A DNA stretch of 64,000 nt, taken from assembly GCF_036046055.1 (NCBI RefSeq), contig NZ_CP107939.1:5084001-5148000 (forward strand). Reading direction: 5' to 3'. Within the stretch, counting starts at the first letter, position 1. Every line of letters starts with the position of its first letter. Shown piece by piece: positions 13,533-20,359 of the stretch. Made by a program: the position numbers and the translations under genes. The notes below the pieces were generated by a model. The model searched no databases. It had not been told where the DNA came from and saw nothing but the letters and a program-made list of their open reading frames with translations. The DNA is from Nocardia sp. NBC_00403 (lineage in GTDB: Bacteria; Actinomycetota; Actinomycetes; Mycobacteriales; Mycobacteriaceae).

Positions 13533-13751
13533 TTACTCGGACACCTCAACGCACTTGACTCGACACCCAATTGCGGATTGCCGCTGCCTGATCGCTAGGG
13601 CGGCCGGCCCGTCGGGATTGATGACCCAGCCACCGGCAGCGAGGGAAATAGCTACCATGACCTGCGTTTTTGATGCGACGTCAGAGGAAATGTGGGTTGG
13701 GTCGAAGTGGACCGCAGTGACCTCGAAAACCTCCTCGGGAACTGGCGACAT
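13533..13751 (-). CDS. Small hypothetical ORF upstream of NRPS1 (72 aa)
   Basis: This is a 72-residue reading frame in the 659-bp gap between the cholesterol oxidase and NRPS1. The translation is balanced and not obviously a shadow: a hydrophobic beta-like start (VFEVTAVHFD), then a segment ending GGWVINPDG. The overall shape loosely recalls small DUF3892-type proteins, but I could not align it to a named family. No convincing ribosome binding site precedes the ATG and its third-position GC is weaker than in neighbouring genes, so it may be non-coding. The rest of the gap (13314-13532 and 13752-13972) holds the promoter-like elements and AT-rich repeats listed separately. Confidence 0.25.
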   Translation of the reverse strand: MSPVPEEVFEVTAVHFDPTHISSDVASKTQVMVAISLAAGGWVINPDGPAALAIRQRQSAIGCRVKCVEVSE

Positions 13752-13826
13752 GTCGCAGGCGGTGGGGCAGTGGCTTTCGGAAGCAAGGCGGGGGACTTCG
13801 ACTCTCCGTGGCTTTACTGTTCTATT

Positions 13827-13895
13827 CGGACAAATAAGACAAATAATAAGTAAGGTTCCGGCGCGCTTCTCCTGATCGTGCTTATTATTTGTCCG
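13827..13895. repeat. AT-rich inverted repeat cluster (GACAAATAATAAG arms)
   Basis: GACAAATAATAAG at 13838-13850 is perfectly repeated in inverse orientation at 13881-13893 with a 30-nt spacer. A second, offset pair (CGGACAAATAA 13827-13837 and TTATTTGTCCG 13885-13895) shares the right arm, so the left side carries two tandem half-sites. The AT content stands out sharply from the surroundings. It lies 78 bp past the cholesterol oxidase stop and about 510 bp upstream of NRPS1. It could be a regulator binding site or a terminator-like structure; the long spacer argues against a simple terminator. Confidence 0.5.
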
Positions 13896-13972
13896 TATTT
13901 CGACGATAATGATGCGGGCACGTTACTCGATGGGGCGTGCACAACGGTATCCTGCGTGCATCTCGGCCTCGA

Positions 13973-15652
13973 CTACTCCCCAGAACGGATTATCTGTTCG
14001 ATATTGCGCTCAGCCAGCGCGCTGATCGTCAACGACGGGTTCACTGTTCCAGTGCTGCCGGGCACAGCCGCCCCGTCCATCACGTACAGGCCTCGATAAC
14101 CATGCACCCGACCGTGCCCGTCCGTTGCGCGTCCGATCACTGCGCCGCCCAAAGGATGCGAGGTGAATGAGGCGTCCCCACCGATGACCGGTGGGGCGAG
14201 GGACAGGCAGTGGCAGGCCGCCTTGTCGTTGACCTCCTGCGCTCGCGCGAGGTAGCCGGCAGCGCCGTCTTCAGGCCACTGTAGGTCCACCCGCCCGTCG
14301 GCCGGGTTGTAGACGAACCGGCCGCGGGTGTCGTCGAGCACTATGCCCAGCGACGCGAGAGTGCCGATGTCGAAAGGCGTTGCGCCGGGGATGAACCAGT
14401 TCTCCAGCGACACAGGTGCGCCCGCCTCGTCCAGAATCCGGCTCGCGGACGGCGTGCCCTGCAGACCTACGTCCAACGAGTCGAGCGGCCGTGCCAGGCC
14501 GACATCACCGTTGCTGCCCCAGCCTTCGCCGATGTGCTCGTTCAGGTTCGGCAGCGCGCCGGTCTCCCGTGCGCGCACCAGTAGCTCGGAGGTGCCGATG
14601 GAGCCCGCACCGAGGAATAGCTTGTCGCAGGTCAGCGTCCGGATACGGAGCACCTCACCGGTAGGTGCGAGTTTGGTCACGGTAACGGTATAACGACCCG
14701 ACGCTCCCGGTTCCTTGGCGATGGCGTCCACTCGGTGGCCGGGGTAGATCCGGGCAACGCCGGTGTTCTCGGCATAGCGCAGGTAGTTCTGATTCAGATC
14801 GAACTTCGCGCCGTTGGAATTGCCGAGGTTCGAACAGCCGACCGTCGCCGACGGCGTCGATCGTCCGGCCAGCTCGTCGCGGATGACGTTCCAATTCCAC
14901 GTGCCGTCGATGCGCTGCGGCACATAGCCGGCCGCGCGGAACTGATCATCCCAGGCCCGCGCGTGTGCGAACGCGACGGAGTGATAGATGTCGTCCGGGA
15001 TCGGGCTCGGCCGCAGCATATTTCGGACCCGGGGGTAGTAGACATCATGCATCTCGTGGTAGTCGACCACACCGCCGAACACATGGTCGAAGAACCGCTG
15101 CTCCGGCTCGATCATCACCCCGGTGAACACCACCGACCCGCCGCCCACACACGCTCCGCGCCACACGTCGATGCCCGGGTAGCTGGAAACGTCGAGGACA
15201 CCGCCGAACGGATCGAACGACATGGGGATCCCGGTCACGCCGGTAAAGGAGGTGCGATGCCAGAAGCCGCGACCATCCGGAATCGTGTCGACGGTGAAGA
15301 TGTCGCGCCACAGATCATTCGGCCAGCGTGACCCACGCTCGAGCACCGCGACCTCGGTCCCGGACTGCGCCAGGCGCAGCGCGGTGATCGACGCCCCGAA
15401 CCCAGAGCCGACGACGATCGCAGGCACATGGTCGGCCGGATCCGGCAGCGGCGCGAAGATTTCCGGCACCAGTGCGCGGTATACCGCCGCGCTCGGGTTC
15501 AGGCCGTGGTCGTCGGCCCGCGCCAGGGACCGGGCCGTCGCCAGCGTGCTTCCACCCGCAAGGCCCAGCATCATAGCGGCCAGGCCGACGCCCTTGACGA
15601 AACCGCGCCTGTCCATTGTGCCGCGCACCTGATCTGAAGGTCGCTCCATCAC
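13973..15652 (-). CDS. Cholesterol oxidase (GMC-type, class I, FAD-dependent), Tat-exported
   Basis: It probably oxidises and isomerises 3-beta-hydroxysteroids such as cholesterol to 4-en-3-ones outside the membrane. The 559-residue protein begins with a twin-arginine signal (DRRGFVKG followed by a hydrophobic alanine/leucine run). A GSGFGAS dinucleotide-binding motif for FAD lies near residue 82. The C terminus carries HPLGG and NPSLTI, the regions holding the catalytic His and Asn of class I cholesterol oxidases. Length and layout fit the Streptomyces/Rhodococcus ChoA family. The start could be the first ATG or the in-frame ATG just before DRRGF. It is divergent from the P450 across about 300 bp. 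I see no frameshift. Substrate preference within the GMC sterol oxidase family is inferred. Confidence 0.88.
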   Translation of the reverse strand: MMERPSDQVRGTMDRRGFVKGVGLAAMMLGLAGGSTLATARSLARADDHGLNPSAAVYRALVPEIFAPLPDPADHVPAIVVGSGFGASITALRLAQSGTEVAVLERGSRWPNDLWRDIFTVDTIPDGRGFWHRTSFTGVTGIPMSFDPFGGVLDVSSYPGIDVWRGACVGGGSVVFTGVMIEPEQRFFDHVFGGVVDYHEMHDVYYPRVRNMLRPSPIPDDIYHSVAFAHARAWDDQFRAAGYVPQRIDGTWNWNVIRDELAGRSTPSATVGCSNLGNSNGAKFDLNQNYLRYAENTGVARIYPGHRVDAIAKEPGASGRYTVTVTKLAPTGEVLRIRTLTCDKLFLGAGSIGTSELLVRARETGALPNLNEHIGEGWGSNGDVGLARPLDSLDVGLQGTPSASRILDEAGAPVSLENWFIPGATPFDIGTLASLGIVLDDTRGRFVYNPADGRVDLQWPEDGAAGYLARAQEVNDKAACHCLSLAPPVIGGDASFTSHPLGGAVIGRATDGHGRVHGYRGLYVMDGAAVPGSTGTVNPSLTISALAERNIEQIIRSGE

Positions 15653-15879
15653 ATCCCCAAACCTCCTGGTGATTCGGAAAACTCGGTAACGCGCGAGCGG
15701 GTGGCCGGTACCTGGCGATGATCATGGCGATGGGCATCGTCGGGGGTTGCTGATCCCGGCAAAGTCTGTTTCTACCACGCTACCTGCGAACCGGGACCAC
15801 AAGCCGGAGTCGGTCCGTTCGACCACCGTGTCGGCCATACGCAGCGCCTTCCGGCCCCCTCCGTCGCCATCGCAGACGG

Positions 15880-15900
15880 CGGCTAGCCAAAGATTAGCCG
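15880..15900. repeat. Inverted repeat in the cholesterol oxidase / P450 divergent gap
   Basis: CGGCTA and TAGCCG arms flank a 9-nt AT-rich spacer (GCCAAAGAT), 55 bp upstream of the P450 start. The spacing suits a dimeric regulator site. Nothing else recognisable was seen in the 302-bp gap 15653-15954 apart from the P450 ribosome binding site GGGAGGTG at 15944-15951. Confidence 0.3.
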
Positions 15901-15954
15901 ACAGTGCCGTCGACGGCGCTCTACCATAGGGACAGTCCAGCGTGGGAGGTGACA

Positions 15955-17238
15955 ATGTTAACGCGCGCGTGGATTCGGTGGCTGGTCCTGCATGGCCTGG
16001 CAAGGTCCTATCTCGTGTGGTCGGCGCGTCGGGGCGATCCCCTCGCGCAGATCCTGGCCGGTCCGGATCGCGGGCTCGGAGCGCCTCGATCCATCGAGGA
16101 GATCCGGCGGCGGGGACGGATGCCCACGATATCGAGGGTTCGCGTGACCGCGGACCACGAACTGTGCCGACTGATCCTGCGGGACCGTCGCTTCGGCGTG
16201 GTCACGCCCAACAATCGAGCCCTGCCGAAGCCGATCCGCTGGGTGCTGACCAAGACCGATCTGGAACTTCCCAACCTCGCGGAACCGCCCTCGATGCTGG
16301 TGACCGATCCGCCGGAACACGCCCACTACCGACGCCTGGTCGGGCAAGCATTCACGCCGAAGGCGATAGCCAAACTGGGGGAACGGGTTGTCGAAGTAAC
16401 CGATGACCTGCTCGAACGCCTGAAATCGACGCCGCGACCGGATCTGATCGACGACTTCTCCGCGCAGTTGCCCATCGCGATCATCGCCGAGATTCTCGGG
16501 TTGCCCGCCGACATGCATTCGACCATGCTGAAGTGGGGAGATACCGGTGCGCCGCTGCTCGACCGAGGCCTGACCTGGACCACTTTCCGCCGCGCCATCG
16601 AAGACCTGGCCGAGGGGCAGCGGTACTTCGAACAGCACATCGCCGGGCTCAGCGCCGAACCGGGCGATGATGTGCTCAGTATGCTGGTGACAGGTGGCGA
16701 GCTCACCCGCCGCGAGCAGGTGGCCAACGCGGCCCTGCTGCTGGACGCCGGATTCTTGACGACGGTGAACATGCTCGGCAATGGAATCGCGCTGCTGACA
16801 AGCCATCCGGACCAATTGGACATGCTGACGGCGCGGCCAGAGCTGTGGCCGGGTGCGGTCGAGGAGATCCTGCGCTACGACGGTCCCATACGGATAACGG
16901 GCCGGATCGCGAGCTGTGATGTCGACATCGCCGATCAGCACGTCAAATCCGGTTCCCTGGTCCTGCTGTTGCTGGCGGGCGCCAATAAGGACCCCACCGT
17001 CTTCCCCGATCCCGAACGATTCGATGTGACCAGGGCCAACGCCGCAGAACATCTCTCGTTCAGCAGCGGGGTGCACGGCTGCCTGGGGGCCAGTCTTGCC
17101 CGACTGGAAGGCGCCGTCGCACTGCGCGGGCTCTTCGAGAGGTACCCGGATCTGCGTCTGGACGGCCCGCCGATCCCGCGTGGCCTGGTGAATCTGAACA
17201 GCTACCGCTCGATGCCCGCCAAACTATCTGCCGACTAG
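15955..17238 (+). CDS. Cytochrome P450 monooxygenase
   Basis: A 427-residue bacterial class I type P450; it should hydroxylate or otherwise oxidise a small molecule with electrons from a ferredoxin, but no ferredoxin gene is adjacent. The ATG at 15955 is chosen because GGGAGGTG sits 4-11 nt upstream; an upstream in-frame ATG at 15904 has no such site. Signature motifs: the K-helix E-x-x-R in EEILRYDG, the PERF-like segment PDPERFD, and the haem loop FSSGVHGCLG whose Cys is the axial ligand. The I-helix reads LLDAGFLTT where most P450s have AG-x-(D/E)-T, so the acidic residue next to the conserved Thr is Leu. The substrate is unknown. It could act on a sterol (next to cholesterol oxidase) or on the NRPS1 peptide. 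Confidence 0.93.
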   Translation: MLTRAWIRWLVLHGLARSYLVWSARRGDPLAQILAGPDRGLGAPRSIEEIRRRGRMPTISRVRVTADHELCRLILRDRRFGVVTPNNRALPKPIRWVLTKTDLELPNLAEPPSMLVTDPPEHAHYRRLVGQAFTPKAIAKLGERVVEVTDDLLERLKSTPRPDLIDDFSAQLPIAIIAEILGLPADMHSTMLKWGDTGAPLLDRGLTWTTFRRAIEDLAEGQRYFEQHIAGLSAEPGDDVLSMLVTGGELTRREQVANAALLLDAGFLTTVNMLGNGIALLTSHPDQLDMLTARPELWPGAVEEILRYDGPIRITGRIASCDVDIADQHVKSGSLVLLLLAGANKDPTVFPDPERFDVTRANAAEHLSFSSGVHGCLGASLARLEGAVALRGLFERYPDLRLDGPPIPRGLVNLNSYRSMPAKLSAD

Positions 17239-17414
17239 CCGTTGCGGGTCGTGACGTCGGTGACATCACACGGGGTTCGGTCGTGCCCTGTGAAGGCGGT
17301 GTCGATTGGGGAATAACGGCAGCTCACGGGCGATGGAAGTACGTCGTGGCGCGTAGTTCGGAATGTGACCGTAGACGGATGTCTCCAGCCCCGCCGGCGG
17401 CCTACGGTTTTGTC

Positions 17415-17807
17415 ATGACGTGGAATGAAGTGAGCAATAGCAAGTACGCGCGGCTGACTACTTTCAAGAAAGACGGCACTACGGTCGGAACTCCGGTCTG
17501 GGTGGCGCCGGACGGCGACCGCATCGTGGTGTGGACCAACCCTTACACCTGGAAGGTCAAGCGCATCCGGCGCAATCCGGATGTCACGGTCCAGGTGTGC
17601 GACAACCGCGGTCGCACCGGAGGCGGGGAGATCCTCGCCGGGACTGCCGAGATTCTGGGCCCCGAGGGCACCGAGCGGGTGCGCGACCTCGTCGCCGACA
17701 AGTACGGCCTTGTCGGCAAACTCGCCATTCGCGGGCACAAGCTGATCAGGGGCGCGGATCGGTCTGTCGGCATCGTCATCACACCTCGCGCCGCCGCTGG
17801 GGAGTAA
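17415..17807 (+). CDS. PPOX-class F420/flavin-dependent enzyme, Rv2061 family (copy 1)
   Basis: A 130-residue split-barrel protein of the pyridoxamine-phosphate-oxidase superfamily, matching the small Rv2061-type group thought to use F420. Visible family features: LTTFKKDGTTVGTPVW at the N terminus, the WTNPYTWKVKRIRRNP segment that contributes to the cofactor site, and a C-terminal VGIVITP strand. The ATG at 17415 gives the usual family length; an upstream in-frame start at 17283 would add 44 residues of low-complexity sequence. A paralogue lies at 19925. The physiological substrate is unknown. Confidence 0.82.
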   Translation: MTWNEVSNSKYARLTTFKKDGTTVGTPVWVAPDGDRIVVWTNPYTWKVKRIRRNPDVTVQVCDNRGRTGGGEILAGTAEILGPEGTERVRDLVADKYGLVGKLAIRGHKLIRGADRSVGIVITPRAAAGE

Positions 17808-17977
17808 GGGCTCGCCGGTGCCGGTATGAGGGAGCCCATGCTCTCGGCAGTTAACGGGGCCACACGACACAACAACGCCGGGTATCTGTTTCTTGCGGGC
17901 AGTAGCCGCGCCCGGAGGCGGTTAGAAGCGCCACGATGACGGTGTGGGTCCTGTGTTCGAGCTGGCGCCCAGGGTCG

Positions 17978-18241
17978 TCAAGCGGATTCGGCGAGACCGG
18001 CTGAGCGCCAGGCGTCGGCTAGTTCTTCCAGGGGAATGTCGAGAACCGCGGCGACGGACACGATGGTGCCGAAGGCGGGGGTGGGGAGGCGGCCGGTCTC
18101 GATCTTTCGGAGGGTTTCCGGCGAGATTCCTGCTGCGGCAGCGGTTTCGGTGAGGTCGCGGTCCGCGCGAGCGGCGCGCAGCCGGGTGCCGAGGCGGCGA
18201 CCGGCCTCGACCTGTGCGGGCGTCAGTGGGAGGCGAACCAT
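17978..18241 (-). CDS. Small XRE-family helix-turn-helix regulator
   Basis: An 87-residue DNA-binding protein consisting almost entirely of a Cro/C1-type HTH: basic N-terminal helix (LGTRLRAARADRDLT), then TAAAAGISPETLRKIETGR as the HTH, and a short C-terminal helix. There is no ligand or enzymatic domain. It is divergent from map; 98 bp separate the starts and hold three 14-bp palindromes, the first only 17 bp from this gene's ATG, so autoregulation is likely. A fourth palindrome of the same form sits over the NRPS1 promoter. The family assignment is sound; the operator assignment is inference. Confidence 0.85.
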   Translation of the reverse strand: MVRLPLTPAQVEAGRRLGTRLRAARADRDLTETAAAAGISPETLRKIETGRLPTPAFGTIVSVAAVLDIPLEELADAWRSAGLAESA

Positions 18242-18258
18242 GGCATCAGCGTATGGGC

Positions 18259-18324
18259 GGTATTTAAATACCGCAAGTGGCTGGTATTAAAATACCGCAC
18301 CGGCTAGGGTGGTATTAAAATACC
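18259..18324. promoter_or_regulatory. Triple palindromic operator cluster GGTATNNNNATACC
   Basis: Three 14-bp elements share GGTAT and ATACC arms with a 4-nt AT-only centre: 18259-18272 (TTAA centre, fully palindromic), 18283-18296 and 18311-18324 (both TAAA centre). Centres are 24 and 28 bp apart. They fill the divergent XRE/map intergenic region, and the last ends 15 bp before the map ATG, so bound protein would cover both promoters. In this GC-rich DNA such AT-rich palindromes are conspicuous. Confidence 0.75.
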
Positions 18325-18339
18325 GAACGGAGCAGGTTG

Positions 18340-19107
18340 ATGGTGGAGCTGAAGAGCCGCGACGAGATTGCGCGGATGCGAGTCGCGGGGGAGTTCGTCG
18401 CGGAGATCCTGGCAGCGCTGCGGCAGCACGCGCAGGTCGGCGTGAACCTGCTGGACCTGGAAGCTATTGCGCGGGAACGGATTCGGCAACGGGGCGCGGA
18501 GTCGTGCTACTGGGATTACGCGCCGTCGTTCGGGCGGGGCCCGTTCCGTAACACCGTCTGTTTATCGGTCAATGACGCTGTGCTGCACGGTCTTCCGTTC
18601 GACTACGTGCTGCGTGATGGCGATGTGCTGAGCATGGATCTGGCGATCGGCGTCGACGGTTGGGTGGCGGATTCGGCAGTCAGCGTGATCGTCGGCCGGG
18701 CCGCGCCGGAGGATGTCCAACTGGTGCGGGCCACGGAGGAGGCCTTGGCTGCGGCAATCGCAGTGGCGTTGCCCGGCAATCGGATCGGAGATATCTCCGC
18801 CGCGATCGCGGATGTGGCGCATGGCTACGGGTATCCGGTGAACACCGAATTCGGCGGGCATGGCCTCGGGCGCACCATGCACGAAGACCCGCACATACCG
18901 AACGCGGGGCGCGCCGGGCGCGGATACCGGCTTCGGCCGGGGCTGACGATTGCCATCGAGCCCTGGTTCGCGGCCACGACCGACCAGATCTACACCGATC
19001 CCGACGGTTGGACGATTCGGTCGGCCGATGGCTCGCGCACCGCGCACTCCGAGCACACCGTGGCGATCACCGCCGATGGACCGGAGATCCTGACGCTGGT
19101 CGGATGA
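18340..19107 (+). CDS. map: Type I methionine aminopeptidase (extra map paralogue)
   Basis: This metalloenzyme removes the initiator Met from nascent proteins. It has 255 residues and lacks the N-terminal zinc/SH3-binding extension, as in the minimal bacterial form. The metal ligands and catalytic His residues are all visible: NDAVLHG (His), LSMD and DGWVADSA (two Asp), GGHGLGRTMHEDP (His ligand plus the second conserved His), AIEPWF (Glu) and HSEHT (Glu). The ATG at 18340 follows GGAG with 7-nt spacing. It sits alone behind the XRE regulator instead of beside secY/adk, so it is probably an additional regulated copy. The reason for regulating a Met aminopeptidase this way is unknown. Confidence 0.93.
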   Translation: MVELKSRDEIARMRVAGEFVAEILAALRQHAQVGVNLLDLEAIARERIRQRGAESCYWDYAPSFGRGPFRNTVCLSVNDAVLHGLPFDYVLRDGDVLSMDLAIGVDGWVADSAVSVIVGRAAPEDVQLVRATEEALAAAIAVALPGNRIGDISAAIADVAHGYGYPVNTEFGGHGLGRTMHEDPHIPNAGRAGRGYRLRPGLTIAIEPWFAATTDQIYTDPDGWTIRSADGSRTAHSEHTVAITADGPEILTLVG

Positions 19108-19120
19108 CAGGCGGCTCAGG

Positions 19121-19360
19121 TCAGCTTTCTTCGGATAGCCAGTCGGCCAGATCGGTGGCCGCGCGCAGCTCTTTCGCTACCGACATGCGCTCGGCCTCGG
19201 ACAGCTTCATTGCCCGCAGTTCGGTGCGCCACCGTTCGCCACGGGCGGATTCGTTCGTGGCAACGGACAATTCGATCAGCGCGGATAGTGCCCGTGCCTT
19301 GTCCGCGCGGGTGGCTTCGACGCCGAATCGTCCGAGTCCGACCTTAAGGAGCTCGTTCAT
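19121..19360 (-). CDS. Small hypothetical helical protein divergent from PadR
   Basis: A 79-residue charged, probably all-helical protein (long runs such as RADKARALSALIEL and LSEAERMSVAKELRAA). It resembles no family I can name. The composition is protein-like, whereas the opposite strand reads as serine-rich nonsense, which is why I accept this frame. Its ATG overlaps the PadR ATG head to head (the tetranucleotide CATG at 19358-19361 supplies both), and no ribosome binding site precedes it, so it may be leaderless. Possible partner of the PadR regulator. Confidence 0.5.
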   Translation of the reverse strand: MNELLKVGLGRFGVEATRADKARALSALIELSVATNESARGERWRTELRAMKLSEAERMSVAKELRAATDLADWLSEES

Positions 19361-19928
19361 GTCGGTCGTTCGGCTGCTCGTCCTCGGTGTGATGCGGTTG
19401 CGTCAACCCACCTACGGCTATGCGGTGCGCCGCGAATTGTTGTCTTGGCGTGCGGAAACGTGGACGAACGTCAAACCGGGCCCGATCTATCACGCGCTCA
19501 GGCAGCTGACCCAGGAAGGCAAACTCAGCGCCTTGGGGACCGAGGGCAGCGATCAGGGCCCCGGCCGCACCCTGTTCGAAGTCACCGAAGCCGGCGAGGC
19601 AGAGTTTCGCGCGCTGATGGACGAGGCGCTGGTGAGCATCGACATGGAAGAACTCGGCGCCGCGATCGCGTTCATGGACGCGCTGCCGCGTGCTCACGTC
19701 ATCGAGAAGCTGCGCGAACAGCGCCGCCGCAGCGAAGCCGTCCGCAACGACCTGCTCGCCATGATTCCCTCGTTCCCCGGCCGCTACGAACCACCACACG
19801 CCACCGACCTGCTCGAACTGTGGAGCGGAGTGTTCGGTCACCTGGCCGGGTGGACCGGCGGCCTGCTCGAACGGTTGGAAGCGGGCGAATACCGGATGCC
19901 CGACCGACCGAATACGCTGCCCTCATGA
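19359..19928 (+). CDS. PadR-family transcriptional regulator
   Basis: A 189-residue regulator with an N-terminal winged helix (LLVLGVMRLRQPTYGYAVRREL, then KPGPIYHALRQLTQEGKL and a GRTLFEVTEAGEAEF wing) and a C-terminal helical dimerisation part (EKLREQRRRSEAVRND). It should repress nearby genes and be released by a small ligand. The ATG at 19359 has an AAGGAG site just upstream. Its stop overlaps the next gene's start (ATGA at 19925-19928), so it is co-translated with the Rv2061-type enzyme that it may control. Confidence 0.88.
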   Translation: MSVVRLLVLGVMRLRQPTYGYAVRRELLSWRAETWTNVKPGPIYHALRQLTQEGKLSALGTEGSDQGPGRTLFEVTEAGEAEFRALMDEALVSIDMEELGAAIAFMDALPRAHVIEKLREQRRRSEAVRNDLLAMIPSFPGRYEPPHATDLLELWSGVFGHLAGWTGGLLERLEAGEYRMPDRPNTLPS

Positions 19929-20308
19929 CGAACACGCTCGGGGCCGTCGGCAAGGCGGATTATGTTCTGCTGACAACGTTCCGGAAGGACGGCACACCCG
20001 TCGGCACCGCCGTGTGGGCGGCGGCCGACGCAGGCAAGCTGTATGTGTGGACGGTGACCGACAGTTGGAAGGTGAAACGACTGCGTCGCAACGCGGCCGT
20101 CACGGTGCAGCCGTGCAGCGCCTCGGGCAAGCCGCACGGCGAGGTGATCGAGGGCACCGGGCGGGTGCTCGATGCGGAGGGCACCGAGCGGGTCCGCAAG
20201 CTACTCAAGAAGAAGTACTGGCTGCTCGGCCCGCTGGTCATTCTCGGAAGCACCCTGCGCCGTGGCAAAGCGGCCACCATCGGCATCGAAATCACACCCG
20301 TCGCCTGA
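19925..20308 (+). CDS. PPOX-class F420/flavin-dependent enzyme, Rv2061 family (copy 2)
   Basis: A 127-residue paralogue of the protein at 17415, sharing the order LTTFRKDGTPVGTAVW, WTVTDSWKVKRLRRN, EGTERVRKLL and a terminal IGIEITP strand. It is translationally coupled to the PadR gene through a 4-bp overlap. The family split barrel binds F420 or a flavin; the substrate is unknown. The pair of paralogues brackets the XRE/map/PadR block, which suggests local duplication. Confidence 0.82.
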   Translation: MTNTLGAVGKADYVLLTTFRKDGTPVGTAVWAAADAGKLYVWTVTDSWKVKRLRRNAAVTVQPCSASGKPHGEVIEGTGRVLDAEGTERVRKLLKKKYWLLGPLVILGSTLRRGKAATIGIEITPVA

Positions 20309-20316
20309 CCGTCCCT

Positions 20317-20352
20317 GGGCACGGTCGGATGATCGGCCGCCGACCATTGCCC
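20317..20352. terminator. Putative bidirectional terminator hairpin
   Basis: GGTCGG (20323-20328) and CCGACC (20340-20345) form the core stem, extended imperfectly by GGGCA and TTGCCC on the outside. It lies exactly between two convergent genes (stops at 20308 and 20360). There is no T-tract, as is usual in high-GC actinobacteria. Confidence 0.4.
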
Positions 20353-20359
20353 ACGTCGG

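Noticed and set aside
13313..13570. 85-codon frame whose TGA overlaps the NRPS1 ATG
   Set aside because: The junction looks like coupling, but the peptide is not protein-like, third positions are not GC-rich, and the frame runs through the NRPS1 promoter elements.
13845..13860. IdeR/DtxR iron box (AGTAAGGTT) near NRPS1
   Set aside because: Only a poor half-site; the symmetric partner of the 19-bp iron-box consensus is missing, and no clear box precedes NRPS2 either.
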